64,000 nt of DNA, taken from Amia ocellicauda (taxonomy: Eukaryota; Chordata; Actinopteri; Amiiformes; Amiidae). The stretch is taken from NCBI RefSeq assembly GCF_036373705.1, contig NC_089863.1, positions 5,949,357 to 6,013,356 on the forward strand. Reading direction: 5' to 3'. How positions within the stretch are numbered: position 1 is the stretch's first letter; the number at the start of each line of letters is the position of its first letter. Both the position numbers and the translations under genes were made by a program. The notes beneath the pieces are model-generated. The model searched no databases and was not told where the DNA came from. It saw nothing but the letters and a program-made list of their open reading frames with translations. Shown piece after piece: positions 1 through 24,340 of the stretch.

Positions 1-558
1 GTTCTTCATTAGTTTATTTTCATTAAAGGGTTCGTTTAAGAACTGCGAGGTCCATCGTAAACACAATGGATCATGTATGAACCCTTTTCATCATGATCTC
101 GGTTGATTTAAGATCCATTTAAAGTTCTTTAAGGATCTTTGTTAGCAAAGTACATTGGTAAAGCTTCTAATAACCCTAAAAGATTCTCATTAGAACCATT
201 TAATTCTTAGAGTGTAGACGGTGACTACTGTCAGAGTTGAAGGTCCCAGATTGAATCTCAAATCCGTCTCGGATGGTCTCACATTCCTATCTCCTCTCCT
301 CCTCTCGCAGACCTGTTGGGCAAAGTCTTCAGCTTCCCCGTGTTTTCCGACACGGCGCATGTCAAGCTGTTTCCCCTGAAAGAAGCCCCGCTGTACGCAT
401 TCACCGCCTGCCTGCGCTTCCTTTCCGACACCCCAGGGCGGTCGCTGTTCTCTCTCGCCACCCGCAACGCCTTCAACGCCCTCCATTTGGTGAAATATAG
501 CCCTGGGGTGTACCGGGTCTTCATCCAGGACCAAGTGGTTAACTTCATGGTGGCGGGG
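1..558 (+). pseudogene. Partial pentraxin copy (intron 1 end plus start of exon 2), truncated
   Basis: Bases 1-558 read as the exact reverse complement of 9265-9822, which is part of pentraxin B on the other strand; I saw no mismatch, in intron or exon. The copy holds the end of intron 1, the acceptor (AG at 306-307) and about 250 bases of exon 2 encoding the N-terminal half of the pentraxin fold. Homology stops at base 558, the first base of a tRNA-Asn gene, so the domain lacks the signature and the calcium loop and cannot be functional as drawn. The left end is cut by the window, so an exon 1 may lie outside. Identity in the intron means a very recent duplication, gene conversion or an assembly join. 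Confidence 0.85.
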
Positions 559-578
559 TCTCTGTGGCGCAATCTGGC

Positions 579-615
<37 letters not shown>

Positions 616-632
616 GAGCCCACCCAGGGACG
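558..632 (+). tRNA. tRNA-Asn (anticodon GTT)
   Basis: Cloverleaf sequence with acceptor stem GTCTCTG/CAGGGAC, anticodon stem-loop TCGGCTGTTAACCGA reading GTT, and a T-arm with GGTTCGAGCC. It differs from the usual vertebrate tRNA-Asn mainly by a one-base-longer D-loop. A TTTT Pol III terminator follows at 637-640. Its first base is also the last base of the pentraxin copy, so the native 5' flank is missing. Confidence 0.92.
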
Positions 633-818
633 TACCTTTTCGTCTCTGAAACAACCTCCGCTGTATTTTTCCATCACACTGTGTCAATGTGATGCTTACT
701 TCCCGAGCTGGCCTGACTTTTCTGTTTAGAAACTAGGTTAGCAAAAAATAATAAACGATATGTATGTGTGTGTGTGTGTGTGTTTTATATACTGTAGATT
801 GTCTTAAACAGATTAAAC

Positions 819-1139
819 CAGGGGTTCCCACACTTATTCTGCCCAAGGACCCCTTTGTTAACCAGATTCTGGCTGAGCACCCCCACCTACAAAAAATGCC
901 TTATTATACTACGTTAATAAAATAAAAAATTGAGAACATTGAACTTTATTCTTAGCTGACAAGTTCAGATTCAAATAAGAGTTCAACTCACTCGTAATGA
1001 AATGGGTGGACGTTATTTAATAATTGATCAACTCAAATATGTATTTAAAAACAAAATGAAAATATTTTTTCTTTGGGGGGGGGTAGAATCCCCCTCAAGG
1101 ACCCATGGGAGGTCGTGGACCTCAATTTGGGAACCTGAG
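819..1139. mobile_element. Short non-autonomous hAT-like DNA transposon
   Basis: The ends are inverted: CAGGGGTTCCCA at the left and, read from the other strand, CTCAGGTTCCCA at the right. Flanking octamers GATTAAAC (811-818) and GATTAATC (1140-1147) match at 7 of 8 bases, the 8-bp target duplication expected of hAT elements. At about 320 bp it has no coding capacity. Family membership is inferred from the ends and duplication size. Confidence 0.7.
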
Positions 1140-1615
1140 GATTAATCCACAATCATGTCAAAAGAAGGATATGTTCTCAGCTTTGTTTTGTGTCCAAGTG
1201 CCATATGTCTTTTGACCCCAATAAGAAATTCAGGGTAATCCCAACCGGAAGTATGTTGTCACCCTGTCTGTTCAAACCTGATGCTGATGTTCAAACATGT
1301 TCCTTATATGGAACTGTTTTATAGTTTACCCCACTTTACACAAAGAGTGGCAGGAGACGTGCACCCCGGCCACCCATATCCTAGCGTTGCTGTATGTTAG
1401 GTCGCTGTTTGTGTTACAAGTTGATAAACAAACCAAAAAAAACAAAGCTCAAAGTTTGTCACTTTGTTGACTGTCAAGAGCGATAAGGACCCGGAATCAA
1501 AACCAAGCTATTCTCAATCACTGATTACTTCTCTCAGAAGTGTCAAGGTCAGTGACTGGCTTATCAGTAGTTTACAGGCTTGTTTGTGGCAGACAGTATA
1601 GGCGGTGCTGGGGCG

Positions 1616-1623
1616 CAATAAAG
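1616..1623 (+). promoter_or_regulatory. TATA-like box of pentraxin A
   Basis: CAATAAAG lies about 45 bases before the pentraxin A start codon. The aligned position in the inverted paralogue B reads TATAAAG, and the surrounding 60-70 bases are alike in both genes. It is therefore the likely core promoter, with a first-position change that may weaken it. The 5' UTR would be about 20 bases. Confidence 0.5.
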
Positions 1624-1664
1624 TCCTGAGTTCCATGTGCTGGGATCAGTTCCTGAATGCCAAC

Positions 1665-2976
1665 ATGAAGACTGCAGTTTTGGTGGTGGCTCTGCTGTTT
1701 GGACAGCTGGGATTGTGTGAAGGTCAGTGGTCGGATTTATACATGCTCTTATTGTGATCTCAATCTCCCTCTCTCTCTGTCGCATTTTTCTTGTTCCCTC
1801 TCTCTCGCTCTGTCCCTATTCTTATTGTCCCACCTGTTTTCTTGCCACCATCTCTTCCTCCTCTCTCCCCCTCGCTCTTCTTTTTCTCTGCTCTTCACCC
1901 ACCATTCCAGCCACCTCCTTCTCCCTCTTCTCTGCTACTGTTACTGCTATTGTTACTATTACTGACATTGCTAGTACAATTGTTACTATTAAACATAAAT
2001 TTGCCCAGATTTTGGGCTATTTAAAAAAAGTTAGAACATCTTACAAAGCTATATTGCAATGATTTGAATTATATGTATTTTGGAAATGGCGCCCTTCCAC
2101 CCTCAGTTTGAGCCCTGGCATACAAGGGAAATGATTTGTACATGTCTGTTTACAAGAGGGTCGCCGCTCCCCCTCAATTGCTGTTACTTATGTTGCTTCA
2201 AATTCTGCCGAATGGTTGCATTCTTGTCTCCTCTTCCTCCCGCAGACCTGTCGGGCAAAGTCTTCATCTTTCCCGAGTACTCCGACACGGCGCACGTAAA
2301 GCTGTTTCCCTACAAAGAAGCCCCCCTGTACGCCTTCACCGCCTGCCTGCGCTTCATCTCCGACAGGCCGTTGGGGGCGCTGTTTTCCATCGCCACCCGA
2401 GAGATGCACAACGGCATTCTGCTACTAAAAGAACGCTCTGGATTCTATCAGGTCTACATCCAAAACCAAATGGTTGACTTCGTGGCCGTGGAAAAGCGCC
2501 CACCCGAATGGAACCACGTCTGCGCCACGTGGGAGTCGGGCACCGGCCTCGTCCAGCTGTGGGTGAACGGAGTGGGCAGCGTATTTCAGGGGCTGAACCG
2601 CGGCGGTTCCGTGGGGCCCCTGCCCAGCATTGTCCTCGGGCAGGACCAAGACAACTACGGGGGTGGCTTCCAAATCCATCAAAGCTTCCAGGGGCAGATT
2701 TCGGACGTACACCTGTGGGATCACGTTCTGCCGCCCTGCGAGATCTTCGACGTCAGCCGGGGTTCCACCTCCACGCAGGGGAACGTGCTGAATTGGCGAG
2801 CGATGCGCTACAGCATGGCCGGCTACGTCATCCTCAGGCAGGAGCCGAACCTGCGGCCCGATTGCTCCTGCACCAGAGAGGAGCAGTGGACCAGGGGAGC
2901 CGAGGTGAACGCCATTGAAACGTCCCAGTCCGGCGTGTCAAACTCCAGTACCGTGAATGGCCCAAGTGTGTTCTAG
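1665..2976 (+). CDS. Secreted short pentraxin A (CRP/SAP-like), 2 exons
   Basis: Coding exons 1665-1722 and 2246-2976, 262 residues. Exon 1 encodes a cleavable signal peptide (MKTAVLVVALLFGQLGLC). Exon 2 encodes the single pentraxin domain, with the signature HVCATWES, the conserved Cys pair (FTACLRF and HVCATW) and the strand NVLNWRAM. Family members are soluble pattern-recognition proteins that bind phosphocholine-like ligands through calcium and recruit complement. The calcium loop GQDQDNYGG is kept with Asp for Glu at the CRP Glu138 position. The Asp60 equivalent is His and the Glu147 equivalent is Gln, so calcium binding may be reduced. The C-terminus runs about 35 residues past the usual end, with extra cysteines (DCSC) and a Ser/Asn-rich tail. 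The start is the first ATG after the TATA-like box. Whether it is CRP, SAP or a fish-specific member cannot be told from sequence alone. Confidence 0.9.
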
Positions 2977-5358
2977 TTTGTGTCCCAGCACAGCCCAGCC
3001 CTCAGCTCAGGTAATCGATTAACTGGACCAGCCAGGAGCTGACGCAGTGCTTCCCCACAGCCCCCCCAAGATATGATATAGATATCTGAACTGACAGGAT
3101 GCACTCTGTTTGGATACTGTTTATGATTTATTATGTCTTAATCAATGCCAGGCAAATATTACCACATTCATTACTTAATTAATACAAATAACACCTAGTC
3201 GGATTCCTTTGATTTGTGTTTATTTGTATGTTTAACATGCAAGGTCGAGGAAGGGAAAGCTAAGGTCAGTAGCTAGACTGCTAATAACAAAAATGCTTGG
3301 AAATGCTGAGAGGAGAACAGGCACAAATATGCAAAGAAGTCTGCTGACAGGGGACAATATATACAGAATTACCAGAGATGGGTAACTGGGGACAGGTGTG
3401 TGTTAATTGAACAGGAATGCAAATCAGGTGCGGGACAGAAAGCCAGGCAGAGGGGAGAGAAAATGATATGACGGGGACATCTGGTTCGTGACATTACACA
3501 GGACCTCTTGTTAATGGAAACAAGGGCATTGCATTGAGCTGCAGGTGCACAGTGAAAACGATACTCCAGTAGTACCTCCTTCACACAGGATTTCATGATC
3601 CAGTAATGCACTGATTCGCCATGAGCTTCCTCACATTTCGTGGATGTTTCTAAAAATTATAGACACTTGAACACACACACACATGGAAGACAGAGATACA
3701 TTAAGAACACCTTTATCATTCAAAAAACGTTTTAATTAGGTCACACATCCAAAACACATATCCATGGGCCTATATTGTGTGCAAAATCCCCCGCAACTGT
3801 CCACACCTGGAGATCTGAATATGAGTTATCTCTGACCCGCACACACCGCCCAACCCCAAGATATGATATTCATTATGGTTATTATGAGAATGTGTTTATT
3901 AGCTGACGTTCGAGTAAAGTCTAACATATTGCATGTTTAGAAAATCCCTCCATATCGATCAATAATTATTATGCTTCTTGTGTTTTCGATTTGTTTTCCT
4001 CCTTGCTCCCTTTCCCGTAGCCCTTGACTGTAACCCTACATCTTGACAGCCTTAGCTTTTACCGTCCAGGATGTAGGACCTCACTTACTGTACTTGTGTA
4101 AATTGGAATTTGTAAAATGTATTATATTTTGAATTGCTATGTTTTAGTTAAATTGAATTTGTAATGATTGATGCCTTTTACTTAAATGTATTTTTGCCCT
4201 TTTTTTGCACTTATGTTGTGCATTGTAAGACTACAATGTTGATTCCGTTGAGGTTGTTGTAGTTACATCATGTCGCATGAAGGAAGGCCCCCACATTGAT
4301 CTCCAGTGACTGGATTTGCGTTTGATGTGGAAAAGGTGTGGGAATCGCCCCGCCCCGTTGTTCCTGGGTCATCCAATTAATGCTTAATTGTATCGGCCAC
4401 CTTTTGCCTCGGTTCCACTGGTTTAAGCGTCGTGCTATGCCATGCCGGACGCGTCCCAGAGCTTTTTTTGTTAAACCAGGCCGCTGTGAATTCCGTCCCT
4501 CTTATGGGCGGAGCAGAGCGACTGTGGGTTTGGTTTGTGTTTCGTTTTAAAAACGAAGACAGAAAGTAACACTGCGAGCGATACAGCCTGACGTGGAGGG
4601 GACTTGTGTGTCTATTTTATTATTTGTGCTTTACATGATTGTAAACCGCGTAATAAATACACGTTTCTGTTCAGAGATATTAGGAAGAGCTAAACGTGTA
4701 TATGTCGCAGGGAGTGACTAATGAGTCCATGCAGAAGCCTTTGTTTCCTTTTCAGCACTTTTATTTTAATTAGTATTGCGTGCACATATCACTTTATTCA
4801 TATGTATTGCTAAGCTTGCATAATTTATTCACGGCTTCTGCATTGGAAGTAGGGTGTATTCCCTTCCCAAAGGAGGAAATTGCCTCCTGTAATTGAATAA
4901 TTGAGCACAGCTCTGGTTAGGTTAGAGAAACGCAGCTGAAGCCACTAATGAATCATGAATCAATGTTAGCTGGAAGAAGTTGCACACCGGGAAGCGAAAT
5001 AGGGGAGCACTGAGCTACACAAAAGACAAGAGCGAAACAGTCTGGGATCTATACTGGGATCTGGCAACACGGGGAGAAGCCCAGCCGAGAAGCAAAGACC
5101 GCAGACCGCAGGGAGAGAGCGCTAGACGGCCGGCATTGGAAATCAGCCTCTGCACACGCATCAATCTTCAAGGCATGTTGTGTGTGTGCGCTAGATGGCG
5201 ACACTCATTACATTCCCACATGCTTTTTGAAGGGCTGCCTGTTCAATGTGCGGCTGCAGCTGTCAATTGTGCGAAACATCAAGGTCCGGTTAGATACAGG
5301 AAGTTCTGCCACCCTGGTCCTGCAGAGCTATAGTTCAGAAGAGTACATCGCGTATAGA
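2977..5358. other. Intergenic: inverted-duplication flank, then unassigned sequence
   Basis: Bases 2977-3230 continue to resemble the downstream flank of pentraxin B in reverse, and a second patch around 3515-3590 resembles 8350-8425. The stretch between the two patches differs in each arm and looks like separate insertions. From 3600 to 5300 I see AT-rich sequence without a recognisable gene. Bases 5300-5345 are repeated before the second tRNA-Leu (7457-7505). Confidence 0.5.
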
Positions 5359-5440
5359 GGTAGCGTGGCCGAGCGGTCTAAGGCGCTGGATTAAGGCTCC
5401 AGTCTCTTCGGGGGCGTGGGTTCGAATCCCACCGCTGCCA
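5359..5440 (+). tRNA. tRNA-Leu (anticodon AAG), copy 1
   Basis: An 82-base class II tRNA with acceptor stem GGTAGCG/CGCTGCC, anticodon loop TTAAGGC reading AAG, a long variable arm (CTCTTCGGGGG) and T-loop GGTTCGAATCC. A TTTT terminator follows at 5447-5450. One of three near-identical Leu(AAG) genes, all on + in this cluster. Confidence 0.95.
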
Positions 5441-5716
5441 TTAATATTTTCGTGTATTACCCCCCTTTATAAAACTACAACCAGATTAAGGTAGTCGGTG
5501 TGTACAATTTGAAGTCATAAAAATCCTAATAGTAAATAATAAGAACAATGTTTTTGCAGATTACATTTCTGGCGGATATTTAGACATACATAGGAGAGCA
5601 TTTGGTAATCATCCAGTTACGTCCACTGCAGCCGGGTCTCAGCCCCGGTCCTCCAAATACACAGTCTAGTCCAGCAGGGTATCCCACAGGAGCGCAACGC
5701 GTAGGGAATGGGTTGA

Positions 5717-7591
<1,875 letters not shown>

Positions 7592-7673
7592 GTTAGCGTG
7601 GCCGAGCGGTCTAAGGCGCTGGATTAAGGCTCCAGTCTCTTCGGGGGCGTGGGTTCGAATCCCACCGCTGCCA
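7592..7673 (+). tRNA. tRNA-Leu (anticodon AAG), copy 2, acceptor mismatch
   Basis: The body is identical to copy 1, but the acceptor 5' strand is GTTAGCG instead of GGTAGCG while the 3' strand is still CGCTGCC. Position 2 therefore faces C as a T-C mismatch. A TTTT terminator lies at 7678-7681. Its upstream flank is a diverged duplicate of that of copy 1, so the two genes arose by local duplication. The mismatch suggests reduced function or early decay. Confidence 0.85.
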
Positions 7674-8652
7674 GTATGTTTTGTGATTTAAAACTCATAT
7701 AGAAACAAGAGTCTGCAACATGAATTTGGCTTAGAGAGATGGAATGGTGTGTGTCGACATTGTAGATAAGACACTTCAATGATTCTACTGTTCGGACAGC
7801 AAAATACAAACGACCTTTTGTATGAGAGTACTGTAGGGCAGAGATCCCGACTTTTCCGTTCAGGGGAAGCTCCGAATCGCTCCCTTAGTTTGGACCCTGC
7901 ACTGTTTATTCAGTAGAAACGAAGCTGTTTCTCGGATCTCTGCTGACAGAACCCACAGATTGACTGGGTTAATAGGCGCGTTTACACTGCCATTTCTGAT
8001 CCGGATCAATTGCATCGGTAGCATTTGATTCTGGCAGTGTATTCCAGAATGCACTGCATATTCAGCCGACGCATTTATTATTAGCATATTCACAGCACAG
8101 CAGCGGTTTTATTTTACATATATTTATCACATTATTTTATTTTGCATTCTGTATTACAGCGAGTATTCAACCAGAATATCCCCTACACTAGGCAATGACA
8201 ATGACGCGTTTGATTGGGTTAGCAGTCAGCTGTAAACGTCTCGATCTTCTGCTTTAGCGTCATGCCCTTGACTTTTAAGTGCGCATGTGTGTGGTGCTGT
8301 TGTCACACCTGTCATGTTTTTGTATATACTTATTCTGGGTATCCGACTGGAGGAGGTATAATACTGGAGAGTCCATCAGCTGGACAATTGCTTCCACTGT
8401 GTACCTGCAGCTCAATGTGATGCCCTTGTTTCCAGTCACAGGGTGACCGCTCCCCCGCCAGGAGCTCAGTGCGACAACTCTGCGTGTCTCTCTGACAGAC
8501 AGCTGCTCAGAAATAGTGCATGTGATCGATATAAGTGTCTGAATAATATGTCCAAGCGCATAGGTAGACTTCAACACACACACTTAGAGTCTAGCAATTC
8601 TAAACAAACAAATACATAAACACACATTAAGGGAATTTGACCAGGTGTCCTT
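7674..8652. other. Intergenic between tRNA-Leu copy 2 and the 3' end of pentraxin B
   Basis: No gene recognised. Bases 8345-8430 match, in reverse, the flank of pentraxin A near 3515-3590, so they belong to the inverted duplication. Bases 7976-8050 look like a remnant of a DNA transposon, but no clear ends are visible. Confidence 0.35.
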
Positions 8653-8658
8653 TTTATT
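8653..8658 (-). terminator. Polyadenylation signal of pentraxin B
   Basis: AATAAA on the - strand, about 160 bases after the pentraxin B stop codon. The aligned place in pentraxin A reads AATACAAA, so A lacks the canonical hexamer there. Confidence 0.55.
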
Positions 8659-8814
8659 AATTAAGTAATGAATGAGCTATGATACAGACAAATGACATTG
8701 CCTGACGTTGATTAAGAGATCACAAATCATGAACAGTATCCAACCACCGGGCATCATCTCGGTTCAAATCTGTCTCCTGTCTCTCTAGATTTAAATTTAA
8801 AATGCAAAAAAAAA

Positions 8815-10234
8815 TTATATTTCATTTGACATGGACGTTTCAGTGGTGTTCACCGCTTCCCGGGCCCACTGCTTTTCGGCGGCGCAGGAGCTATGGGGCC
8901 GCAGGTCCAACTTCTGCCCGACGATGACGTAGCCGCCCACGCTGTAACTCATCGCCCGCCAGTTCAGCACGTTTCCCTGCAGGTATGGGAAGCCCTGGCT
9001 GATGCCGTGGATCTGGCAAGGCTGCAGGACGTGATCCCACAGGTGCACGTCCGAGATCTGTCCCTGGAAGCTGTCGTCGATGTTGAAGCCACCTCCGTAG
9101 TTGTCCTGATCCTGCCCGAGGACGACGCTGGGCAGGGGCCCCACGGAACCGCCGCGGCTTATCCCCTTCCACATGCTACCCACGCTGTTCACCCACACCT
9201 GCGCCTGGCCGCTGGCCGACTCCCATGTGGCGCACAGGTGGTTCCACTCTGTCACCGGCTTGTCCCCCGCCACCATGAAGTTAACCACTTGGTCCTGGAT
9301 GAAGACCCGGTACACCCCAGGGCTATATTTCACCAAATGGAGGGCGTTGAAGGCGTTGCGGGTGGCGAGAGAGAACAGCGACCGCCCTGGGGTGTCGGAA
9401 AGGAAGCGCAGGCAGGCGGTGAATGCGTACAGCGGGGCTTCTTTCAGGGGAAACAGCTTGACATGCGCCGTGTCGGAAAACACGGGGAAGCTGAAGACTT
9501 TGCCCAACAGGTCTGCGAGAGGAGGAGAGGAGATAGGAATGTGAGACCATCCGAGACGGATTTGAGATTCAATCTGGGACCTTCAACTCTGACAGTAGTC
9601 ACCGTCTACACTCTAAGAATTAAATGGTTCTAATGAGAATCTTTTAGGGTTATTAGAAGCTTTACCAATGTACTTTGCTAACAAAGATCCTTAAAGAACT
9701 TTAAATGGATCTTAAATCAACCGAGATCATGATGAAAAGGGTTCATACATGATCCATTGTGTTTACGATGGACCTCGCAGTTCTTAAACGAACCCTTTAA
9801 TGAAAATAAACTAATGAAGAACCCAAAGGTTCTAAACAGAACTGCTAAAGAACCTTTAATTTCTAGAGTGTAGCAGTAACAGTAGCAAGAGCAATACAAG
9901 CGACCATAGCAGTTACACTAGAATAGCACTACCAGCAGTAGCTGTAGTAACAGAAGTAGCAATATCAAATACAAGAAGCAAGAGCTACCGAGACAGAGTT
10001 ACAATAAGAGCCTGAATAAGTAACAGTACTAACAGTAGAAATAATAGAGTAACAGTTGCATCAGCATCACTGAGAGACAAGAGAAAAAGGAGGGAAACGG
10101 CAGACAGAGGCGGGCGAAAAGCAGGGGGTACAAAATGAAAAGGGAAATGGAGATAGGGATAAATCTGACCACTGACCTTCACATGACACCAGCTGTCCAA
10201 GCAGCAGAGTCACCACCAACACTGCAGGCTTCAT
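8815..10234 (-). CDS. Secreted short pentraxin B (CRP/SAP-like), 2 exons
   Basis: Coding exons 10177-10234 and 8815-9512 on the minus strand, 251 residues. Exon 1 gives a signal peptide (MKPAVLVVTLLLGQLVSC). Exon 2 gives the pentraxin domain with signature HLCATWES, the Cys pair, calcium loop GQDQDNYGG and NVLNWRAM. Compared with CRP, the Asp60 equivalent is Phe, Glu138 is Asp, Glu147 is Asn and Gln150 is Asp, so the second calcium site is rebuilt. The tail is shorter than in A and ends SMSNEI. Intron position and phase are identical to A, and promoter, intron 1 ends and 3' flank are alike, so A and B are inverted paralogues. Like other short pentraxins it probably forms secreted multimers acting in innate recognition; that role is from family knowledge. 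Confidence 0.92.
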
Positions 10235-10274
10235 GTTGGATTTCAATTACTGATCACCGGTACGGAACTGAGGA

Positions 10275-10281
10275 CTTTATA
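10275..10281 (-). promoter_or_regulatory. TATA box of pentraxin B
   Basis: TATAAAG on the - strand, about 40 bases before the start codon, inside a block shared with the promoter of pentraxin A. A transcript start about 30 bases downstream would leave a 5' UTR of about 20 bases. Confidence 0.65.
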
Positions 10282-10823
10282 GCGCCCCAGGACAGCCTAT
10301 AGTGTCTGCCACACTGGGACACAAACAAGGTTGTAAACCACTGATTAGTAAGCCAGCGCAGTAATCACACCTATAGCTGAGAATTTATAGTTTAAAAGCA
10401 CTAACTTAGTTATCAGTGTTTCCCGGTTTACCATATTATTGATTGTTTCATCATGTGACAGTTCGCAAATTGTCCAACAATGGAAGCTTTGTCTCGCCGC
10501 AGTGTAGGTCTACACATTTTTGACACATAGCCCAGCTGTTTATTGAATACAATAGACATAAATGATGACTCAGTGCAAAAACAATATTTACTCCACAAGT
10601 ACTTTGGTGGCGAAATGGGCTGTTTTAGAAGGTGGCGTTTTTAACGTTATTAAATTGTTTTGAAAACTGATTAACTGTTATTGAGGAAGTGTTTCCAATC
10701 AATTCGTATATCTGGGCACAGTAACTTAATTGTATCTGTATCCCTTCTTTGAAAAAGCGATATCTCCTTTGGTTTCACGCCTTCAGAGCAGCCTGCTGGA
10801 AGCGAGTTGAAGACAAAAGGACC

Positions 10824-10855
10824 CGTCCCTGGGTGGGCTCGAACCACCAACCTTT
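10824..10855 (-). pseudogene. 3' half of a tRNA-Asn gene
   Basis: On the - strand, 32 bases match the tRNA-Asn at 558-632 from the end of the anticodon arm to the discriminator base. The 5' half is replaced by unrelated sequence. A CCTTTTG run follows, as after a Pol III gene. It lies 25 bases before tRNA-Leu copy 3, in the opposite orientation. Confidence 0.8.
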
Positions 10856-10880
10856 GAAAGTGAAAGTGCAGCTGTACGCA

Positions 10881-10962
10881 GGTAGCGTGGCCGAGCGGTC
10901 CAAGGCGCTGGATTAAGGCTCCAGTCTCTTCGGGGGCGTGGGTTCGAATCCCACCGCTGCCA
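10881..10962 (+). tRNA. tRNA-Leu (anticodon AAG), copy 3
   Basis: An 82-base Leu(AAG) tRNA with intact acceptor stem GGTAGCG/CGCTGCC. It has one change from copy 1 (GGTCCAAGG in place of GGTCTAAGG, beside the D-arm). A TTTTT terminator lies at 10968-10972. Confidence 0.95.
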
Positions 10963-11971
10963 ACACGTTTTTGACTTTAAATTCACTCGTAAAAGAACTA
11001 AAAGCGATAACCAATGTTAAGGATACATAAATGTGGTGGTTTTGGTTATTCTTTCATGTCCACATGTATTTCCTTTTAATTTTGGCATGGAATATCCTCC
11101 ATAAACAAACGACTCCAGTGCTGACAAATAGTAGAACAGGGAATATTCAGCCAAAATATCCACAAAATGTCAAAACCAGCTTCCTAGTCTGTTTCCGTTA
11201 ACTGCAGACCTCTCTGCTTTTTAATGCCACTGACTGTAATGCGTGTGTTATCATGGTGCTGTTGTAATATTTTGTATATGTGGATCATTGCGCTGGGTTT
11301 GTCATAGACAATGGTGACATCATCACATAACGGTGCCAATACATATTTGCATTTGCTACTACAGCAAATGCATTTGAATTGGCATGTTCCGCACTACGTT
11401 GAGTCATTTCCAAATACAGTTAAATATTTATTATTATATTTATTTTTATTATTTACTATTATTATTACTACAATGCCTGTTCTGCAACCTCTCAGTTCAG
11501 ATGTTACCTGGTGACACAGAGGAGAGAGGTGTGTGGGTTTTGTTACGTGTCTATATGGTGCTGCATTTTCTTTTTAATCATATATTTGTTTAGGAAATTG
11601 TTGATCAGTGTGTGTTGATCAGTATCTGCATGTTAGTATGTGTGTGTTAGTGTGTGTGTGTGTGTGTTGATCAGTCTCTGTGTGTTAATCAGTATGTGTG
11701 AGTGTGTTGATCAGTCTGTAAATCAGTATGTGTGTGTTAATGAATCTCTGTGCGTTAGTGTGTGGGTATGATCAGTCACTGTGTATCAATCAGTGTTTCA
11801 AAAGTATTGCTTTTTAATCCGCAAATAGGGTTTTTAGGACCACAAATAAATCTAAGACATAAAATCTGACATGCCTTTATTTACAGAAATAGCAGGCTGC
11901 CGTGCATTGCTCAAACTACCCCCCTCTGCTTTAGCAGGCGAACTAGTGTAGTGTAGGCCGACGCGCCGTGA
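10963..11971. other. Intergenic between the tRNA cluster and PELP1
   Basis: No gene seen. Bases 11600-11790 form a loose tandem array built on TGATCAGT and TGTGTGTTA words. The last 100 bases turn GC-rich toward the PELP1 promoter. Confidence 0.4.
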
Positions 11972-11979
11972 TGACGTCA
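11972..11979 (+). promoter_or_regulatory. pelp1: CRE-type site in the PELP1 promoter
   Basis: A full palindromic TGACGTCA lies 76 bases before the PELP1 start codon, at the edge of a GC-rich stretch. Such sites bind ATF/CREB factors and are common in TATA-less housekeeping promoters. Use here is inferred from position only. Confidence 0.5.
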
Positions 11980-12054
11980 GAACGCCTCTTTCTCCTCCCC
12001 ACGAAAGACCATGTTGTCGTCGCCGGCGTGGAGCGTCACTGCGGACGGGGAAAG

Positions 12055-23528
<11,474 letters not shown>

Positions 23529-23703
23529 ACCCCCCGGACCAAACCGGACACGGACCAGACCAAGCCTGACCGCACACCCTGCAGACCGCCCCGAACTTTT
23601 CACATCTGATGTTTTTGTTTTTGTATTCGTGCTTTTCTCTTGTTGACCTTTTTTGTTAATTTACCAAAATGGTTGCCATGGTTTTGACTCGTCTCTCTTA
23701 ACC

Positions 23704-23709
23704 AATAAA
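23704..23709 (+). terminator. pelp1: PELP1 polyadenylation signal
   Basis: AATAAA lies 176 bases after the PELP1 stop codon, in a T-rich then AG-rich context. No other hexamer is nearer. Confidence 0.75.
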
Positions 23710-23769
23710 GTGAAGAGGAGAAAAATATAAACATCCTGACCCTGCGTTTCTGGTCTTTCGCCACAGCGG

Positions 23770-24340
23770 AGCCCGACGAACGTCTCTCACACACTCACTC
23801 TCTCTCATACCACACACACACACATGCACTCTCATACCACACATACACTCACTCTCACACCACACACACACATAAGCGACAAACACACAGGCACATTCCT
23901 GCACACACAAGCACTTGCAGACGCACTAAGATGCAAGCAGGCACACACACGCATCAGTGTGTGTCTCCAGCTCCGACCCTCGCTCTGGGAGATGGAGGCT
24001 AATGTGGTCTACAGCTGACACTTGACTGCATCCCAAACCCACTCCCACTCTCACACCACACACACGCACAGATGACAGACACGCACACACTCGTGCATGC
24101 ACAGATGCACACAAAGCTGCAACAGGCTGATGTGGTCTACAGCGGACACTTGACTGCATGCCACTCCCATGCCCACTCCACACACACATGGGGTCTGGGG
24201 ACACGGCTTCTTGCGGACCCGGGTGTGTTCAGTGCAGTGAAAGCAGAAGTAGAGACTTGGTGGGGGGGAGTGGAAGGAAGGAAAAGGGTCGGTTTGCTGT
24301 TAAGTAATGCAATTACAATTTGTCTTTTTTTCCTCTGTAG
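23770..24340. other. CA-rich intergenic DNA with a duplicated block
   Basis: Degenerate CA repeats surround two copies of a block around TGTGGTCTACAGC and GACACTTGACTGCAT (near 24003 and 24130). No gene is seen. Confidence 0.45.

Noticed and set aside
190-687. Minus-strand frame spanning the pentraxin copy and the tRNA-Asn
   Set aside because: It is the reverse of a tRNA joined to an antisense pentraxin; the GLEPPTF peptide is a common artefact of reversed tRNA sequence.
8893-9633. 246-codon plus-strand frame opposite pentraxin B
   Set aside because: Antisense shadow of the pentraxin exon; it runs through the intron boundary and has no homologue I know.
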